Assembly: GCF_016735115.1 (NCBI RefSeq)
Contig: NZ_JAERQJ010000003.1
Coordinates: forward strand, 744,001-808,000
Direction: 5' to 3'
Origin: Aquimarina mytili
GTDB taxonomy: Bacteria > Bacteroidota > Bacteroidia > Flavobacteriales > Flavobacteriaceae
Length of the DNA stretch: 64,000 bases
Below, piece by piece: positions 24,507-33,524 of this stretch. The position numbers were made by a program, and so were the translations under genes. The notes under the pieces are model-generated. The model saw only the letters and a list, made by a program, of their open reading frames with translations. It made no database searches and had not been told where the DNA came from. The first letter of the stretch is position 1. The number at the start of each line of letters is the position of its first letter.

Positions 24507-26900
24507 ATGCAAAAATTTTCTTCTCTATTTTCTTTCATAATTCTACTCTTCTTCATCTTTTATACATTCTACAGCAGCAAATCTCATAGCATTTCTGATA
24601 TGGATACTCCAAATCAGGAATTTTCTACGCTTAGAGCATTAGAGCATGTAAAAAACATTTCTAAGACTCCGCATTATCTTGGTAGTCCTGCACATGAAGA
24701 AACAAAAACATATATTCTGAATGCGTTAAAAAAGATGGGATTGCAACCCGAGATACAAGAAGGTATATCGATTCCAAAAGGCGGAAATATGAGCAAACCA
24801 CAAAATATCCTTGCCAAAATCAAAGGAAGTGGTGACGGAAAAGCTTTATTGTTGATGTCTCATTATGATAGCTCTCAACATTCTTCGTATGGAGCTAGTG
24901 ATGCTGCCAGTGGGGTAGCCACAATTCTAGAGGGTGTTAGAGCATATTTAAGCACAAATAAGATTCCTAAAAATGATATCATCATATGTATTACCGATGG
25001 AGAAGAACTTGGATTAAACGGTGCCGATCTTTTTGTAAAAAAGCATCCCTGGGCCAAAAATATTGGACTTGCCCTTAATTTTGAAGCTAGAGGTAGCGGT
25101 GGAGATTCTTATATGCTTATCGAAACTAATGGGAAAAATGGAAAAATGATAGAGGAGTTTTCTAAAGCTGGAGTGCGATACCCAACAACGAACTCTTTAG
25201 CATATAGTATTTATAAAATGTTACCTAATGATACCGATCTTACGGTATTGAGAGAACAAGGGGATATTGAAGGATTTAACTTTGCATTTATTGATGATCA
25301 TTATGATTATCATACGGCTAATGATACCTGGCAAAATTTGGACCTTATTACCCTTCAACATCAAGGAAGTTATTTAATGCCGCTTCTCTCCTATTTTTCA
25401 GAATCAAATATTAATAGTTTAAAATCTGATCAGGATTATATTTATTTTAATGCTCCAGTTTTTAAACTAATTAAATATCCCTTTAGCTGGATATTTGCAT
25501 TATTAATCATTGCGATTGTTTTGTTTATTGGCCTTATCGTATATGGTAAAGCGATGTATCAGATTAATTTTAAAGAGGTTTTACAAGGGTTCGGAATTTT
25601 CTTAATAGCTATAAACTTAGCTGGGTTTCTAACTTTTGGATTATGGGAGCTTATCAAATTAATACATCCTGAGTACAAAGAAATCCAACATGGATTTACA
25701 TACAACGGGCATTTATATATTTATACTTTTATAGTATTATCCATTGCAATATGTTTTAAAGTATATGCACGGCTAAGTAAAGGCACAAATATTCCTAATC
25801 TTATGATCGCCCCATTGTTTATGTGGTTAGTATTATGTGCTTCATCTGCCTTCTATCTTAAAGGAGCAAGTTATTTTATCATCATTGTTTTCTTTGGATT
25901 GCTTTCTTTATTTGTCCTTATCAGACAAAAGAATCCAAATCCATGGTTAATGATACTCCTTACATTGCCTTCAATTTTTATTCTTACACCCTTTATTGCA
26001 ATGTTTCCTGTTGCTTTAGGACTTAAAATTCTTTTTGTTTCTGCTGTATTATCAGTATTGCTATTTGGTGTATTACTTCCGGTAGTTGGGTTTTACAAAA
26101 GAAAAGACCTGGTCGGAAACTTTGGTCTTTTTTTAGCTGTTGTTTTTCTGATCTTAGCATATGCAAAATCCGATTTCTCAGAAAAGCGACAAAAACCTAA
26201 TAGTTTGGTATATATTTTAGACGCTGATCAAGACAATGCTGTTTGGGCGACATATGACAAAACACTTGATTCCTGGACTCAAAACTATATCAATACCGAC
26301 CAAAACATTGCAGAAACCTATAATGCCAATGCGTTACATAGCAAATACGGAAGATCTTTTGCCTATGCCAATTCAGCACCTATTAAAGGTATTAGACAGC
26401 CAAGATTTGATGTTAGCAAGGATACTATTATTGGCAACAGTAGATATTATGACATATGCATAGCTCCGCAACGAGATATTCACAGAATCGATCTGTATAC
26501 CGAAACCTTATTTAATTTTGAAGCCTTACGGGCCAATGGAGAAACTGCCATAGATTTTGAATACTCAGACGGTAGCACATACAATGTTTTTACAAAAAGA
26601 TGGAAACAAAATCTACTCACTTATTACGTAAATAAAAATGAGCCTTTGGAACTAAAAATGCAATTTCATAAAGATTCTTTACCAAAACTCATTTTATATG
26701 AGTCTTCTTACGACTTACTTCAGAACGAGCATTTTTCGATCCCATCCAGAACTAAAGAAATGATGCCAAAACCATTTGTAATAAATGATGCTGTTATGAT
26801 CAAGAAAAGTTTTGCTTTACAAGAATATCAAGAAAAAAAGGAAGATACCTTATCATCTCAAAAAGTAGAATTAACTCAAGTTCCACACATAAATGAATAA
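24507..26900 (+). CDS. M28 metallopeptidase fused to multi-spanning membrane domain
   Basis: 797 residues. An N-terminal signal anchor (about 5-22) leads to an M28 zinc aminopeptidase domain with metal and catalytic residues His119 (SHYDSS), Asp132 (GASDAASG), Glu166-Glu167 (DGEELGL), Glu193 (NFEARG) and His269 (HYDYHT). About eight membrane helices follow (residues 320-560), and the C-terminus forms an external beta-rich domain. The plan resembles eukaryotic Fxna/ERMP1 peptidases. It probably cleaves peptides at the outer face of the inner membrane. A -7-like box TACCTTTA lies at 24481-24488. The stop overlaps the next gene by 8 bp, so they are translationally coupled. Confidence 0.88.
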   Translation: MQKFSSLFSFIILLFFIFYTFYSSKSHSISDMDTPNQEFSTLRALEHVKNISKTPHYLGSPAHEETKTYILNALKKMGLQPEIQEGISIPKGGNMSKPQNILAKIKGSGDGKALLLMSHYDSSQHSSYGASDAASGVATILEGVRAYLSTNKIPKNDIIICITDGEELGLNGADLFVKKHPWAKNIGLALNFEARGSGGDSYMLIETNGKNGKMIEEFSKAGVRYPTTNSLAYSIYKMLPNDTDLTVLREQGDIEGFNFAFIDDHYDYHTANDTWQNLDLITLQHQGSYLMPLLSYFSESNINSLKSDQDYIYFNAPVFKLIKYPFSWIFALLIIAIVLFIGLIVYGKAMYQINFKEVLQGFGIFLIAINLAGFLTFGLWELIKLIHPEYKEIQHGFTYNGHLYIYTFIVLSIAICFKVYARLSKGTNIPNLMIAPLFMWLVLCASSAFYLKGASYFIIIVFFGLLSLFVLIRQKNPNPWLMILLTLPSIFILTPFIAMFPVALGLKILFVSAVLSVLLFGVLLPVVGFYKRKDLVGNFGLFLAVVFLILAYAKSDFSEKRQKPNSLVYILDADQDNAVWATYDKTLDSWTQNYINTDQNIAETYNANALHSKYGRSFAYANSAPIKGIRQPRFDVSKDTIIGNSRYYDICIAPQRDIHRIDLYTETLFNFEALRANGETAIDFEYSDGSTYNVFTKRWKQNLLTYYVNKNEPLELKMQFHKDSLPKLILYESSYDLLQNEHFSIPSRTKEMMPKPFVINDAVMIKKSFALQEYQEKKEDTLSSQKVELTQVPHINE

Positions 26901-27708
26901 GCAAATTAGCATTCTTGGCACAGGGTGGCTTGGGTTTCCATTGGCAAAAGCTTTACTCAACGAAAATTATAATATAAAAGGCTCAACAACCTCAAAAAAT
27001 AAGAGTGCCGTTTTAGAAAGTGCAGGTATAGATGGTCATCTCATTGCACTTGATGAACAAGGCCCTGTTGGAGATATAACTTCTTTTTTGAAGGGAAGTG
27101 AATTATTAATCATCAACATCCCTCCCGGATTAAGAAGAAACCCCGAAGGTAACTTTGTGGCTAAAATTCAAAACCTAATCCCCTATATCAAAAATTCAGG
27201 CATTCAAAATGTGCTTTTTGTGAGCTCTACGTCGGTTTTTGCAGATCAAGAAGGATTTCCATTGATTTTAGGAGAAACCCTCCCTAATGCAACTTCAAAT
27301 GCTGGAAAACAGCTAATTCAAGTAGAACAATTACTGCAAAACCAGAAAAAGTTTAATACTACGATTTTACGTTTTGCAGGTTTATTTGGGCCAAACCGAC
27401 ATCCAGCTACGATGTTATCTCGCAGAACCAATGTTAAAAACCCCAAAGCCCCAGTAAATTTAATTCATCTTGATGATTGCGTTGGGATTATCAAAAAAAT
27501 TATTGAAACCAATAGTTGGGGTCAGGTTTTTAATGCATCCTATCCAGATCATCCTGAAAAAGCTAAATATTATGAGAATGTTTGTATACAAATGGGACTA
27601 TCAAAACCAGATTATGATTTTGAAACACCTTCTAAAGGAAAAATAATAGACTCAGCAAAGATTAAAGATGTTTTTGAGTATATATTTTTGCACGATCTAA
27701 ATGTCTAA
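26893..27708 (+). CDS. NAD(P)-binding epimerase/dehydratase-like protein (YeeZ type)
   Basis: 271 residues with an N-terminal Rossmann motif GTGWLGFPLA (residues 9-18) instead of the usual GxxGxxG, then INIPPG, FVSSTSVFADQEG and an ILRFAGLFGPNRHP segment. These are typical of the YeeZ-like extended SDR group, whose substrates are not defined. The classic YxxxK is not obvious; GKQLIQVEQ lies where it would be expected. The start overlaps the M28 gene by 8 bp, indicating coupled expression. Confidence 0.75.
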   Translation: MNKQISILGTGWLGFPLAKALLNENYNIKGSTTSKNKSAVLESAGIDGHLIALDEQGPVGDITSFLKGSELLIINIPPGLRRNPEGNFVAKIQNLIPYIKNSGIQNVLFVSSTSVFADQEGFPLILGETLPNATSNAGKQLIQVEQLLQNQKKFNTTILRFAGLFGPNRHPATMLSRRTNVKNPKAPVNLIHLDDCVGIIKKIIETNSWGQVFNASYPDHPEKAKYYENVCIQMGLSKPDYDFETPSKGKIIDSAKIKDVFEYIFLHDLNV

Positions 27709-27743
27709 TTATACTTGATTGACTTCATATAGATTAAAGTTAA

Positions 27744-28409
27744 CTATGTGTTTTTAAATCTATCCTCATTTACACCCTTAATCAGCAGCCAAAACATTAA
27801 CAAAATTTCAGAAATATGAGTAACCACAAGAAAAGGATTGGTCCATAATGTTTTCTCTTTTCCAGGAAAAAGAAATCCCTGAAAAAAACTAATAAGATAC
27901 CCAAAACATCCAATCATCAATACTATTCCAATTATTTTAGGAAGATATCCCGATTTATATACCAAATAGCCTAGAGGAAGTAACCATAGCCCAAAAAATA
28001 TGGAGACTACTAATCCTCCGTATTTATAAAGTTCAAGAAAAAAAAGTATTTGATTGAGCATTCCATCTTCAGCCAATAAAAGGGTCGCAAATAAGTTAAG
28101 TTGATTAAGTAGAAAAAGAGGTACAGGAATAATGGCTATAATAATCATCATGGTCGCATAATTCTTATTTACTTGCCTGAGTAGACTGTAAAGCAGAAAT
28201 GCATAAAACATAAATATGATTTCCATAAATAAACCACTTACAATCCCTAAACGGAATAATGATTCATTTTCGATTAAATTTTCTGCCGTGGTAATAGCAT
28301 CTCCAGGGACTATTAGTTTTGAATTTACGGTATAAGCAAAGGATCCTGTAATCAATACGATTAGCCCTATCAAGCCCGTGATTCTTGCAGTATTTTTGGC
28401 CGAGTCCAT
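27744..28409 (-). CDS. DUF4386 membrane protein
   Basis: 221 residues with six or so membrane helices. NTARITGLIGLIVLITGSFAYT near the start and the final PFLVVTHISEILLMFWLLIKGV are typical of DUF4386. A matching paralogue lies 77 bp upstream (28487-29188) and another more diverged one at 31269-31955. No function is established for the family. Last gene of a long minus-strand run. Confidence 0.8.
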   Translation of the reverse strand: MDSAKNTARITGLIGLIVLITGSFAYTVNSKLIVPGDAITTAENLIENESLFRLGIVSGLFMEIIFMFYAFLLYSLLRQVNKNYATMMIIIAIIPVPLFLLNQLNLFATLLLAEDGMLNQILFFLELYKYGGLVVSIFFGLWLLPLGYLVYKSGYLPKIIGIVLMIGCFGYLISFFQGFLFPGKEKTLWTNPFLVVTHISEILLMFWLLIKGVNEDRFKNT

Positions 28410-28486
28410 TTTTGATTGATTTACCTTACAGTTTGAAGACGAATAACATTAGATTTTGTTACGGCAACACATTGGTTTTCTTCGTT

Positions 28487-29188
28487 TTACTCCTGATCTT
28501 GTAACTTCTTATCCCTAACTCCCATAATCAAAAGCCATAAACACAATGAAATCTCTCCAATATCTGCTGGTATTGTAATGTTTTGTAAAATGATGGAGTC
28601 ATTACCAGGGTCCATAAAGTACACTACAAAGTCTATTAAATCCCCAACACACCCTAGCATTAAAAGGGCTCCGATAACTTTAGGAATCACTCCCGACTTA
28701 AAAATCATGTATCCGAGAGGAAACAAATACATCCCAAAAAATATCTGGTTTACAAAGTATCCCTTGGTATGCATTTTCAAAAAAAATGTTGACAATCCTT
28801 GTAATTGCTCTGCCCTAAAAGCATTCGAATAGTTTGGATCATGTAACAGTTCGAAAGCAGAAAATTGATTGAGCATATTTTGGCAGTACATCGCCACCGA
28901 AATCACGACGCAAAACAACATAAACAAGGATATTTCCTTATAAAGGTTTTTAAAAACAAGATATAATAGAAAAGCATAGAAAAAGAACATGCTAGACATT
29001 ACTAAATCACTTACAAATCCCAACCTAAAGAGCCATTCATTATTGATAATGTTTTTTGAGGTGGTTACAATATCACCGGTTACAAAAATTTTCTGTCTCA
29101 CAAAAAATTCGGCGAATATTCCAGTAGTAATTAGAATTAAAAATAGTAACCCTGCAAGTCGAGCTGTGTTTTTCTTAGTTAAAATCAT
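28487..29188 (-). CDS. DUF4386 membrane protein
   Basis: 233 residues, paralogue of 27744-28409 with the same opening (KKNTARLAGLLFLILITTGIFA) and closing (ITIPADIGEISLCLWLLIMGV) segments and about six membrane helices. It begins 4 bp after the stop codon of the acyl-CoA-dehydrogenase-like gene, so they are probably cotranscribed. Function unknown. Confidence 0.8.
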   Translation of the reverse strand: MILTKKNTARLAGLLFLILITTGIFAEFFVRQKIFVTGDIVTTSKNIINNEWLFRLGFVSDLVMSSMFFFYAFLLYLVFKNLYKEISLFMLFCVVISVAMYCQNMLNQFSAFELLHDPNYSNAFRAEQLQGLSTFFLKMHTKGYFVNQIFFGMYLFPLGYMIFKSGVIPKVIGALLMLGCVGDLIDFVVYFMDPGNDSIILQNITIPADIGEISLCLWLLIMGVRDKKLQDQE

Positions 29189-29192
29189 AAAA

Positions 29193-30362
29193 TTAGATTT
29201 TTTTATACATTAATTGTTTTCCAAAATAATCGCGTATATCTGTATCGGTCATTGGTTGCAAGGCGCCGAAAACTATTTCTTTATACACTTTGTTTGTTAT
29301 TGAACCTGGAGTCAAGAAACGTGTCCCCATTAAGCTTCTGGTTTGATTTACTATTTCTTCTGCATAATGAGTAGAGAAATGTTTTGCTACCACAGAAGCT
29401 TCGAATAATTTTTCTAACGAAGATTTGTTGCTAACCCTAAAATCTTCTAGTAATACACCAGCTTGTTCACATAATTGACATGCTGCTTTATATTTGATCA
29501 TTAAATCTCCTACAGTATCACTAAACCTTTCTGACTCAGATAGTGTTTTTCCGTTCTTGATTTTTTTACCACTAAACTCTTTCAATTGTAAAATAACACG
29601 ATAGGCTGCTCCTAAATATGGCGCTGGAACCAAAGCCTGAAACCAGGATCTTTGATATACCAGGATTTCGCATCTTTCTTGTTCAGATTGATCCAATTGA
29701 ATAACATTAGAACTGGGCACATTTAGGTTTTCGAATGTTACCGATTTTGTAAATGATCCTTGCATGGTATCCCCAAAAACAGAATCCTCAAAAACAATAC
29801 TATTGTTATTTGAAGGAATAAAAAAAACAGCATTACTTCCTTCAGACAACTCTGCTGTAAACACCAAATAATCGGCAATCCCAGCTAAAGACATAAAAGG
29901 CGCTTTACCATTGATGATATATGAATCATTTTCTTTTTTAGCCATTATCTTAGTATTGCCCGAAGCATCTTTATAGGTTCTTACAGATCCGGTATTAGCA
30001 ATTAATAAACCTTCTTTTTTGATTTTATTTAATAGTACTTCTCTTTTCCAATATACTGTACTTGTTTTTGAAAAAGGATATGATGCAAATGACGCCAATA
30101 CATAATAATGCATCGATAATGCTACTGACACTGGAATCGAAACTTCTCCAATCCTATGCAGAACCCTAAAACTCTCTTGATAAACCTTTCTTACATCTTT
30201 TTCATAACAAGAAATAAAAGGCACTTTTGTTGTTTTTAAAAATGAATAGAATTTTGGATAATCTTTGGTCTTTTCTACTTCAATTAAAACTTTACATACT
30301 TGTTTTAACTCATCTTTCGCCTTAGGGTGACCGTTGGCGGTTATTATATTCTTCATCTTCAT
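29193..30362 (-). CDS. Acyl-CoA-dehydrogenase-like flavoprotein
   Basis: 389 residues with the acyl-CoA dehydrogenase layout: an all-alpha N-terminus, a beta domain (YIINGKAPFMSLAGIADYLVFTAEL, VTFENLNVPSSNVI) and a C-terminal helical bundle. No clear catalytic Glu motif such as EGTxEI is visible, so the activity may differ (an oxidase, hydroxylase or acyl-CoA dehydrogenase with a different base). The open frame extends to 30428 but overlaps the DUF2306 gene; the ATG at 30362 (MKMKNIITANG) lies just after that gene ends. The mixed neighbourhood of membrane proteins does not explain its substrate. Confidence 0.65.
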   Translation of the reverse strand: MKMKNIITANGHPKAKDELKQVCKVLIEVEKTKDYPKFYSFLKTTKVPFISCYEKDVRKVYQESFRVLHRIGEVSIPVSVALSMHYYVLASFASYPFSKTSTVYWKREVLLNKIKKEGLLIANTGSVRTYKDASGNTKIMAKKENDSYIINGKAPFMSLAGIADYLVFTAELSEGSNAVFFIPSNNNSIVFEDSVFGDTMQGSFTKSVTFENLNVPSSNVIQLDQSEQERCEILVYQRSWFQALVPAPYLGAAYRVILQLKEFSGKKIKNGKTLSESERFSDTVGDLMIKYKAACQLCEQAGVLLEDFRVSNKSSLEKLFEASVVAKHFSTHYAEEIVNQTRSLMGTRFLTPGSITNKVYKEIVFGALQPMTDTDIRDYFGKQLMYKKI

Positions 30363-30381
30363 TATTTTTAGTTGATCAATA

Positions 30382-31215
30382 TTAGAGGTTTGGAAGCCAA
30401 AAAATTTGAGCGGCCATAAAAATTCCACCCGCCGTTGCGAGAGATAAAACGAATAAGCCAGCAGATAGGGCCCATTTTCCTATGGTTTTTGCTTTTGGTT
30501 TTGCCAAGACATAGATTTCAAAAAGTAATAGCGGTAATAAGAAGCAAGCGAAGTATAGAAACATATCAAAGGGACCCGTGAGCGTTTCATTACTCCCTGG
30601 AGCTCCTCCATTAATTAAAATCCAAAACCCAAATCCGATTCGAAAGAACCAAACTCCACTCACAGTTAAAAAAGTACGCATAGCCCAACGTTGATGAATA
30701 CTTATTTTTCGTTTTATTGCGTAATAAACACTTATGGAAGCACAGCCCATAATAAAAATAGCATTAGTAGTTAATGCAATTTGGCCATATATCCCTCCTA
30801 CAGTATTGGGTCTGCTCCAAATCATATACAACCCTCCTAAGCTTATAATAAAAGCTGTTAAAATATAGACCCTCCCATTTAATCGATGAAACAGAGGATA
30901 ACGTTGCTGTAGTTTAGGAATAAACTGTAAAGGCCCTCCAAAAGTAATTATAAATGCCATGAGAATATGAAGTAGGACAAATGCATTTCCCATATAATCT
31001 CCTTCTATAAAACCGTGGATCATCCTTCTGGTCCATTCTTCAAAATCGCCTTGAATTGCTGTTCCTCCATAAAAAACCGCTATATAATAGGCAAACAACC
31101 ATTGGCCAATAATGGTAATTACAAACCATAATCGGGCTGAAATATGCAGCATCTTATTTGACCACAATTCTCTAGATGGTAATGTAGTGCTTACTGCACC
31201 GCTTTGTGAATTCAT
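30382..31215 (-). CDS. DUF2306 membrane protein
   Basis: 277 residues with about seven membrane helices. Conserved DUF2306 features include GGPLQFIPKLQQRYPLFHRLNGRVYIL and HQRWAMRTFLTVSGVWFFR, with several histidines in or near the membrane that may bind a metal or haem. Function is not established. Its leader (31216-31260) shares sequence with the leader of the gene at 32071-32523. Confidence 0.8.
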   Translation of the reverse strand: MNSQSGAVSTTLPSRELWSNKMLHISARLWFVITIIGQWLFAYYIAVFYGGTAIQGDFEEWTRRMIHGFIEGDYMGNAFVLLHILMAFIITFGGPLQFIPKLQQRYPLFHRLNGRVYILTAFIISLGGLYMIWSRPNTVGGIYGQIALTTNAIFIMGCASISVYYAIKRKISIHQRWAMRTFLTVSGVWFFRIGFGFWILINGGAPGSNETLTGPFDMFLYFACFLLPLLLFEIYVLAKPKAKTIGKWALSAGLFVLSLATAGGIFMAAQIFWLPNL

Positions 31216-31260
31216 ATCTGTTCGTTTTTTTTAATTGATGATTGATTTGATTGATGATGA
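31211..31260 (-). repeat. Shared leader sequence, copy A
   Basis: TTCATATCTGTTCG plus a T-run and AATTGATGAT (plus strand) covers the start codon and leader of the DUF2306 gene. It matches 32519-32547, and TTGATGAT units recur as a short tandem repeat. Probably a duplicated leader. Confidence 0.6.
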
Positions 31261-31268
31261 AAATTTAT

Positions 31269-31955
31269 TTATTCTTTTTGAAGCGTACTATGAGAAGAAT
31301 CGAACCCTTTGATTATAAGCCACAACGTAAGCACAATGAGATGCACCCCATTTTGACCATAAAACATAAAACTCACTCGATAGTCAAAAATTTGTAACCA
31401 GGAAACCATAAAAACTATAGCCGCAGAAATCGTAAACCAAATGGAAAAAAATCTTGGAATTAGCTTTGTTTTAAAAAATACATAATACAGTAATATGGCT
31501 CCAACACTAAACAGTATTAAAATGAAGAAATGTGCCCAATAATATTCTTCTACTTTTAGAGCTCCTATAGTCCTATAATGCTCTACACCTAACATTTCTG
31601 TCTTTTCAAGAATTTGACTTAAGGATATTAAAGATAGATGTGTAATATTGCTTACAATGGTAATTGCAAATCCTATTACCCATAAAATAACATACCAAAA
31701 TGCTAAACTTCTTTTGTATTGTTTTAAAATCGGAAACAACACAATGGAAATAATTACACCCAATGCTCCCGCAATTAGATCTAAAAGTATTGCGATCTTC
31801 ATTTGCAAGGAATTTTCGAGTACGGTAGTCAAAAAGTTTTCGGATTCAACAAGTGACATTGACAACCCTCTTATAGAAGTCCCCGTTGCACCTGATAACA
31901 TCATTAAAAGGAATAGTATACCCACGACTCTTCCGGTCTTTTTAATTGAATTCAT
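31269..31955 (-). CDS. DUF4386-type membrane protein
   Basis: 228 residues with about six membrane helices. NSIKKTGRVVGILFLLMMLSGATGT at the N-terminus and VHLIVLTLWLIIKGFD at the C-terminus fit the DUF4386 pattern seen in its two neighbours, though it is more diverged. The frame opens at 32021, but the ATG at 31955 begins at the conserved N-terminus. Function unknown. Confidence 0.7.
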   Translation of the reverse strand: MNSIKKTGRVVGILFLLMMLSGATGTSIRGLSMSLVESENFLTTVLENSLQMKIAILLDLIAGALGVIISIVLFPILKQYKRSLAFWYVILWVIGFAITIVSNITHLSLISLSQILEKTEMLGVEHYRTIGALKVEEYYWAHFFILILFSVGAILLYYVFFKTKLIPRFFSIWFTISAAIVFMVSWLQIFDYRVSFMFYGQNGVHLIVLTLWLIIKGFDSSHSTLQKE

Positions 31956-32070
31956 AATTATTGTTTTTGACCCCAGGTTTTGGGGCATGTTGATGATTAA
32001 ACTTTGATTGTTATTATACACCTGGATGTATCCAGATTCTTAGTTTGCTTATAACTATCTTGATGATAAG

Positions 32071-32523
32071 TTAGTTTACCTTGAAAAGGTCTTTGATGTA
32101 GTTTCTGAATACGTACCCCCATGGAATCACGATAAGATCTATAGGAATAGCAATAGCAAAAGGCTCTAGAAACCCTTCAAAAGTCGAATCCAATTGCCCT
32201 GTAAACCATAATGGCACATAAATTCCCAACAGCCATACAGATTTGTAAAACAATTGTAATAGCAGTAAGGGTAACATTTGCAAAGGAAATCGTATCCCTA
32301 AGCCCATTATTGTTGCATAAGCTGCCCAAAAACTATAAGCAACTCCATCATAGGGTCCCCATAATTCACTCGGACTAATAATTTCTGACCATGAACTGTA
32401 TCCCAAAGTCAGAAAGGTTAGTAGATATAATCCACGCATTAGATATAACCTAAATTTTGATATTCTTTTAGTTTCAGCTATATCTTTAGGTATTGTTCTG
32501 GCAATACTGGTTTTTATATTCAT
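32071..32523 (-). CDS. Hypothetical four-helix membrane protein
   Basis: 150 residues, not recognised. Four hydrophobic stretches are visible (FRLYLMRGLYLLTFLTLGY, FWAAYATIMGLGIRF, LLLLQLFYKSVWLLGIYVPL and FAIAIPIDLIVIPWGYVF). A soluble basic N-terminus of about 25 residues precedes them. It lies between the GIN-domain gene and a DUF4386 gene on the same strand. Confidence 0.6.
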   Translation of the reverse strand: MNIKTSIARTIPKDIAETKRISKFRLYLMRGLYLLTFLTLGYSSWSEIISPSELWGPYDGVAYSFWAAYATIMGLGIRFPLQMLPLLLLQLFYKSVWLLGIYVPLWFTGQLDSTFEGFLEPFAIAIPIDLIVIPWGYVFRNYIKDLFKVN

Positions 32524-32580
32524 AACTGTTCGTTTTTAATTGATGATGATTGATGATGATTGTTCGTTTTTTGATTGATG
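32519..32580 (-). repeat. Shared leader sequence, copies B and C
   Basis: CTGTTCGTTTTT-AATTGATGAT at 32525-32547 matches the leader at 31211-31260, and a second TTGTTCGTTTTTTGATTGATG lies at 32560-32580. These copies fill the gap between the 150-residue membrane protein and the GIN-domain gene. Confidence 0.6.
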
Positions 32581-32606
32581 GTGTTATTCTTTCATCTGTT
32601 ATGCTT

Positions 32607-33155
32607 TTAATGGTTGAAATCTATTTCTTTAGAATCCCCTGTTATTTTCACTTTAGCATCTGAATCTACATTGCATTTGACAATCTTATATGACAATGCT
32701 AAATTTCCTTTACTATCGTCATTAAACTGAAGCTTTATGTCGTTTCCTGAAACTGGACCGATAGTTTCAAAATACGCTCCAGAGCTAACTTTTAGTGAAT
32801 CAAGGAGGTTATTCGCAACAAATACCACAATACTATCATTTGAATTTGTACGTTTCGTTTTTTCTATGATTAGTTTTTCATGTTTCACTTCAGTTTTTAT
32901 GTAAGGCATCAAATTTTGAGGTGCTTTAACCTGGACGTCTGTTACACCATCTTGTATAAAAAACACTGTAATACCATGGTTTAAAGACATTTTTTTAAAC
33001 CTTTTTACATTTCTCGTTTCAGAAACGAATTCACTAGTATCAATGTTCTCTATTGCTCCGTTGCGAACATAACGATGTATTGAAAATTGAAATGCCATAA
33101 AGAAAATGGCCATTATACTAATCGCAACAATTACAATGAGGTTACTTTTTTTCAT
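32607..33155 (-). CDS. Membrane-anchored GIN-domain (DUF2807) protein
   Basis: 182 residues. A membrane anchor (KKSNLIVIVAISIMAIFFMAFQF) precedes a beta-helix-like GIN/DUF2807 domain (FKKMSLNHGITVFFIQDG, LIIEKTKR, LLDSLKVSSGAYFET), in which strands of equal length stack into a parallel beta structure. These envelope proteins are common in Bacteroidota and unassigned. The frame opens at 33182, but the ATG at 33155 begins the anchor (MKKSNLIV). It overlaps the GntR gene by 14 bp, so the two are coupled in the ABC operon. Confidence 0.72.
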   Translation of the reverse strand: MKKSNLIVIVAISIMAIFFMAFQFSIHRYVRNGAIENIDTSEFVSETRNVKRFKKMSLNHGITVFFIQDGVTDVQVKAPQNLMPYIKTEVKHEKLIIEKTKRTNSNDSIVVFVANNLLDSLKVSSGAYFETIGPVSGNDIKLQFNDDSKGNLALSYKIVKCNVDSDAKVKITGDSKEIDFNH

Positions 33156-33522
33156 GATCTTCGTCAGTTTTATAGTTCTCAAAAGAGCTTTCTACCTCTT
33201 TAAATTCTATATTGAGGAGCTTCATTTTTTTAAATACATCAGGAAGAGTTTCTTTCATGAACTCTCTTTTTTTGACTTCGAGCACCTTATCATATCCATC
33301 TGGCGAGATAAAGTATCCTATTCCTCTTTTATTATAAATTACTTCTAAATCTTGCAGATAATTAAAAGCTCGTATTGCTGTATTCGGATTTACTTCAACC
33401 ATCATTGCCATTTCTCGTACAGAAGGTATTCTCTCATCGCCATTCCATCTTTTTTTCAGGATATTTTCGTAAAAGAAATCCACAATCTGTAGATATATTG
33501 GTTTACTGTTATCAAAATCCAT
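33142..33522 (-). CDS. GntR-family regulator, YtrA type
   Basis: 126 residues. The N-terminal winged helix is complete (KPIYLQIVDFFYENILKK, IPSVREMAMMVEVNPNTAIRAFNYLQ, then GYFIS), and the C-terminus is a short helical tail instead of a ligand domain, as in YtrA. Such regulators repress their own ABC transporter operon. Here the ATPase and permease genes lie directly upstream, and a palindromic site overlaps the operon start at 35120-35143, fitting autoregulation. Confidence 0.85.
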   Translation of the reverse strand: MDFDNSKPIYLQIVDFFYENILKKRWNGDERIPSVREMAMMVEVNPNTAIRAFNYLQDLEVIYNKRGIGYFISPDGYDKVLEVKKREFMKETLPDVFKKMKLLNIEFKEVESSFENYKTDEDHEKK

Positions 33523-33524
33523 AA

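Noticed and set aside
30363-30428. Upstream extension of the acyl-CoA-dehydrogenase-like gene
   Set aside because: It overlaps the end of the DUF2306 gene, and the extra residues do not resemble the family; the ATG at 30362 is used instead.
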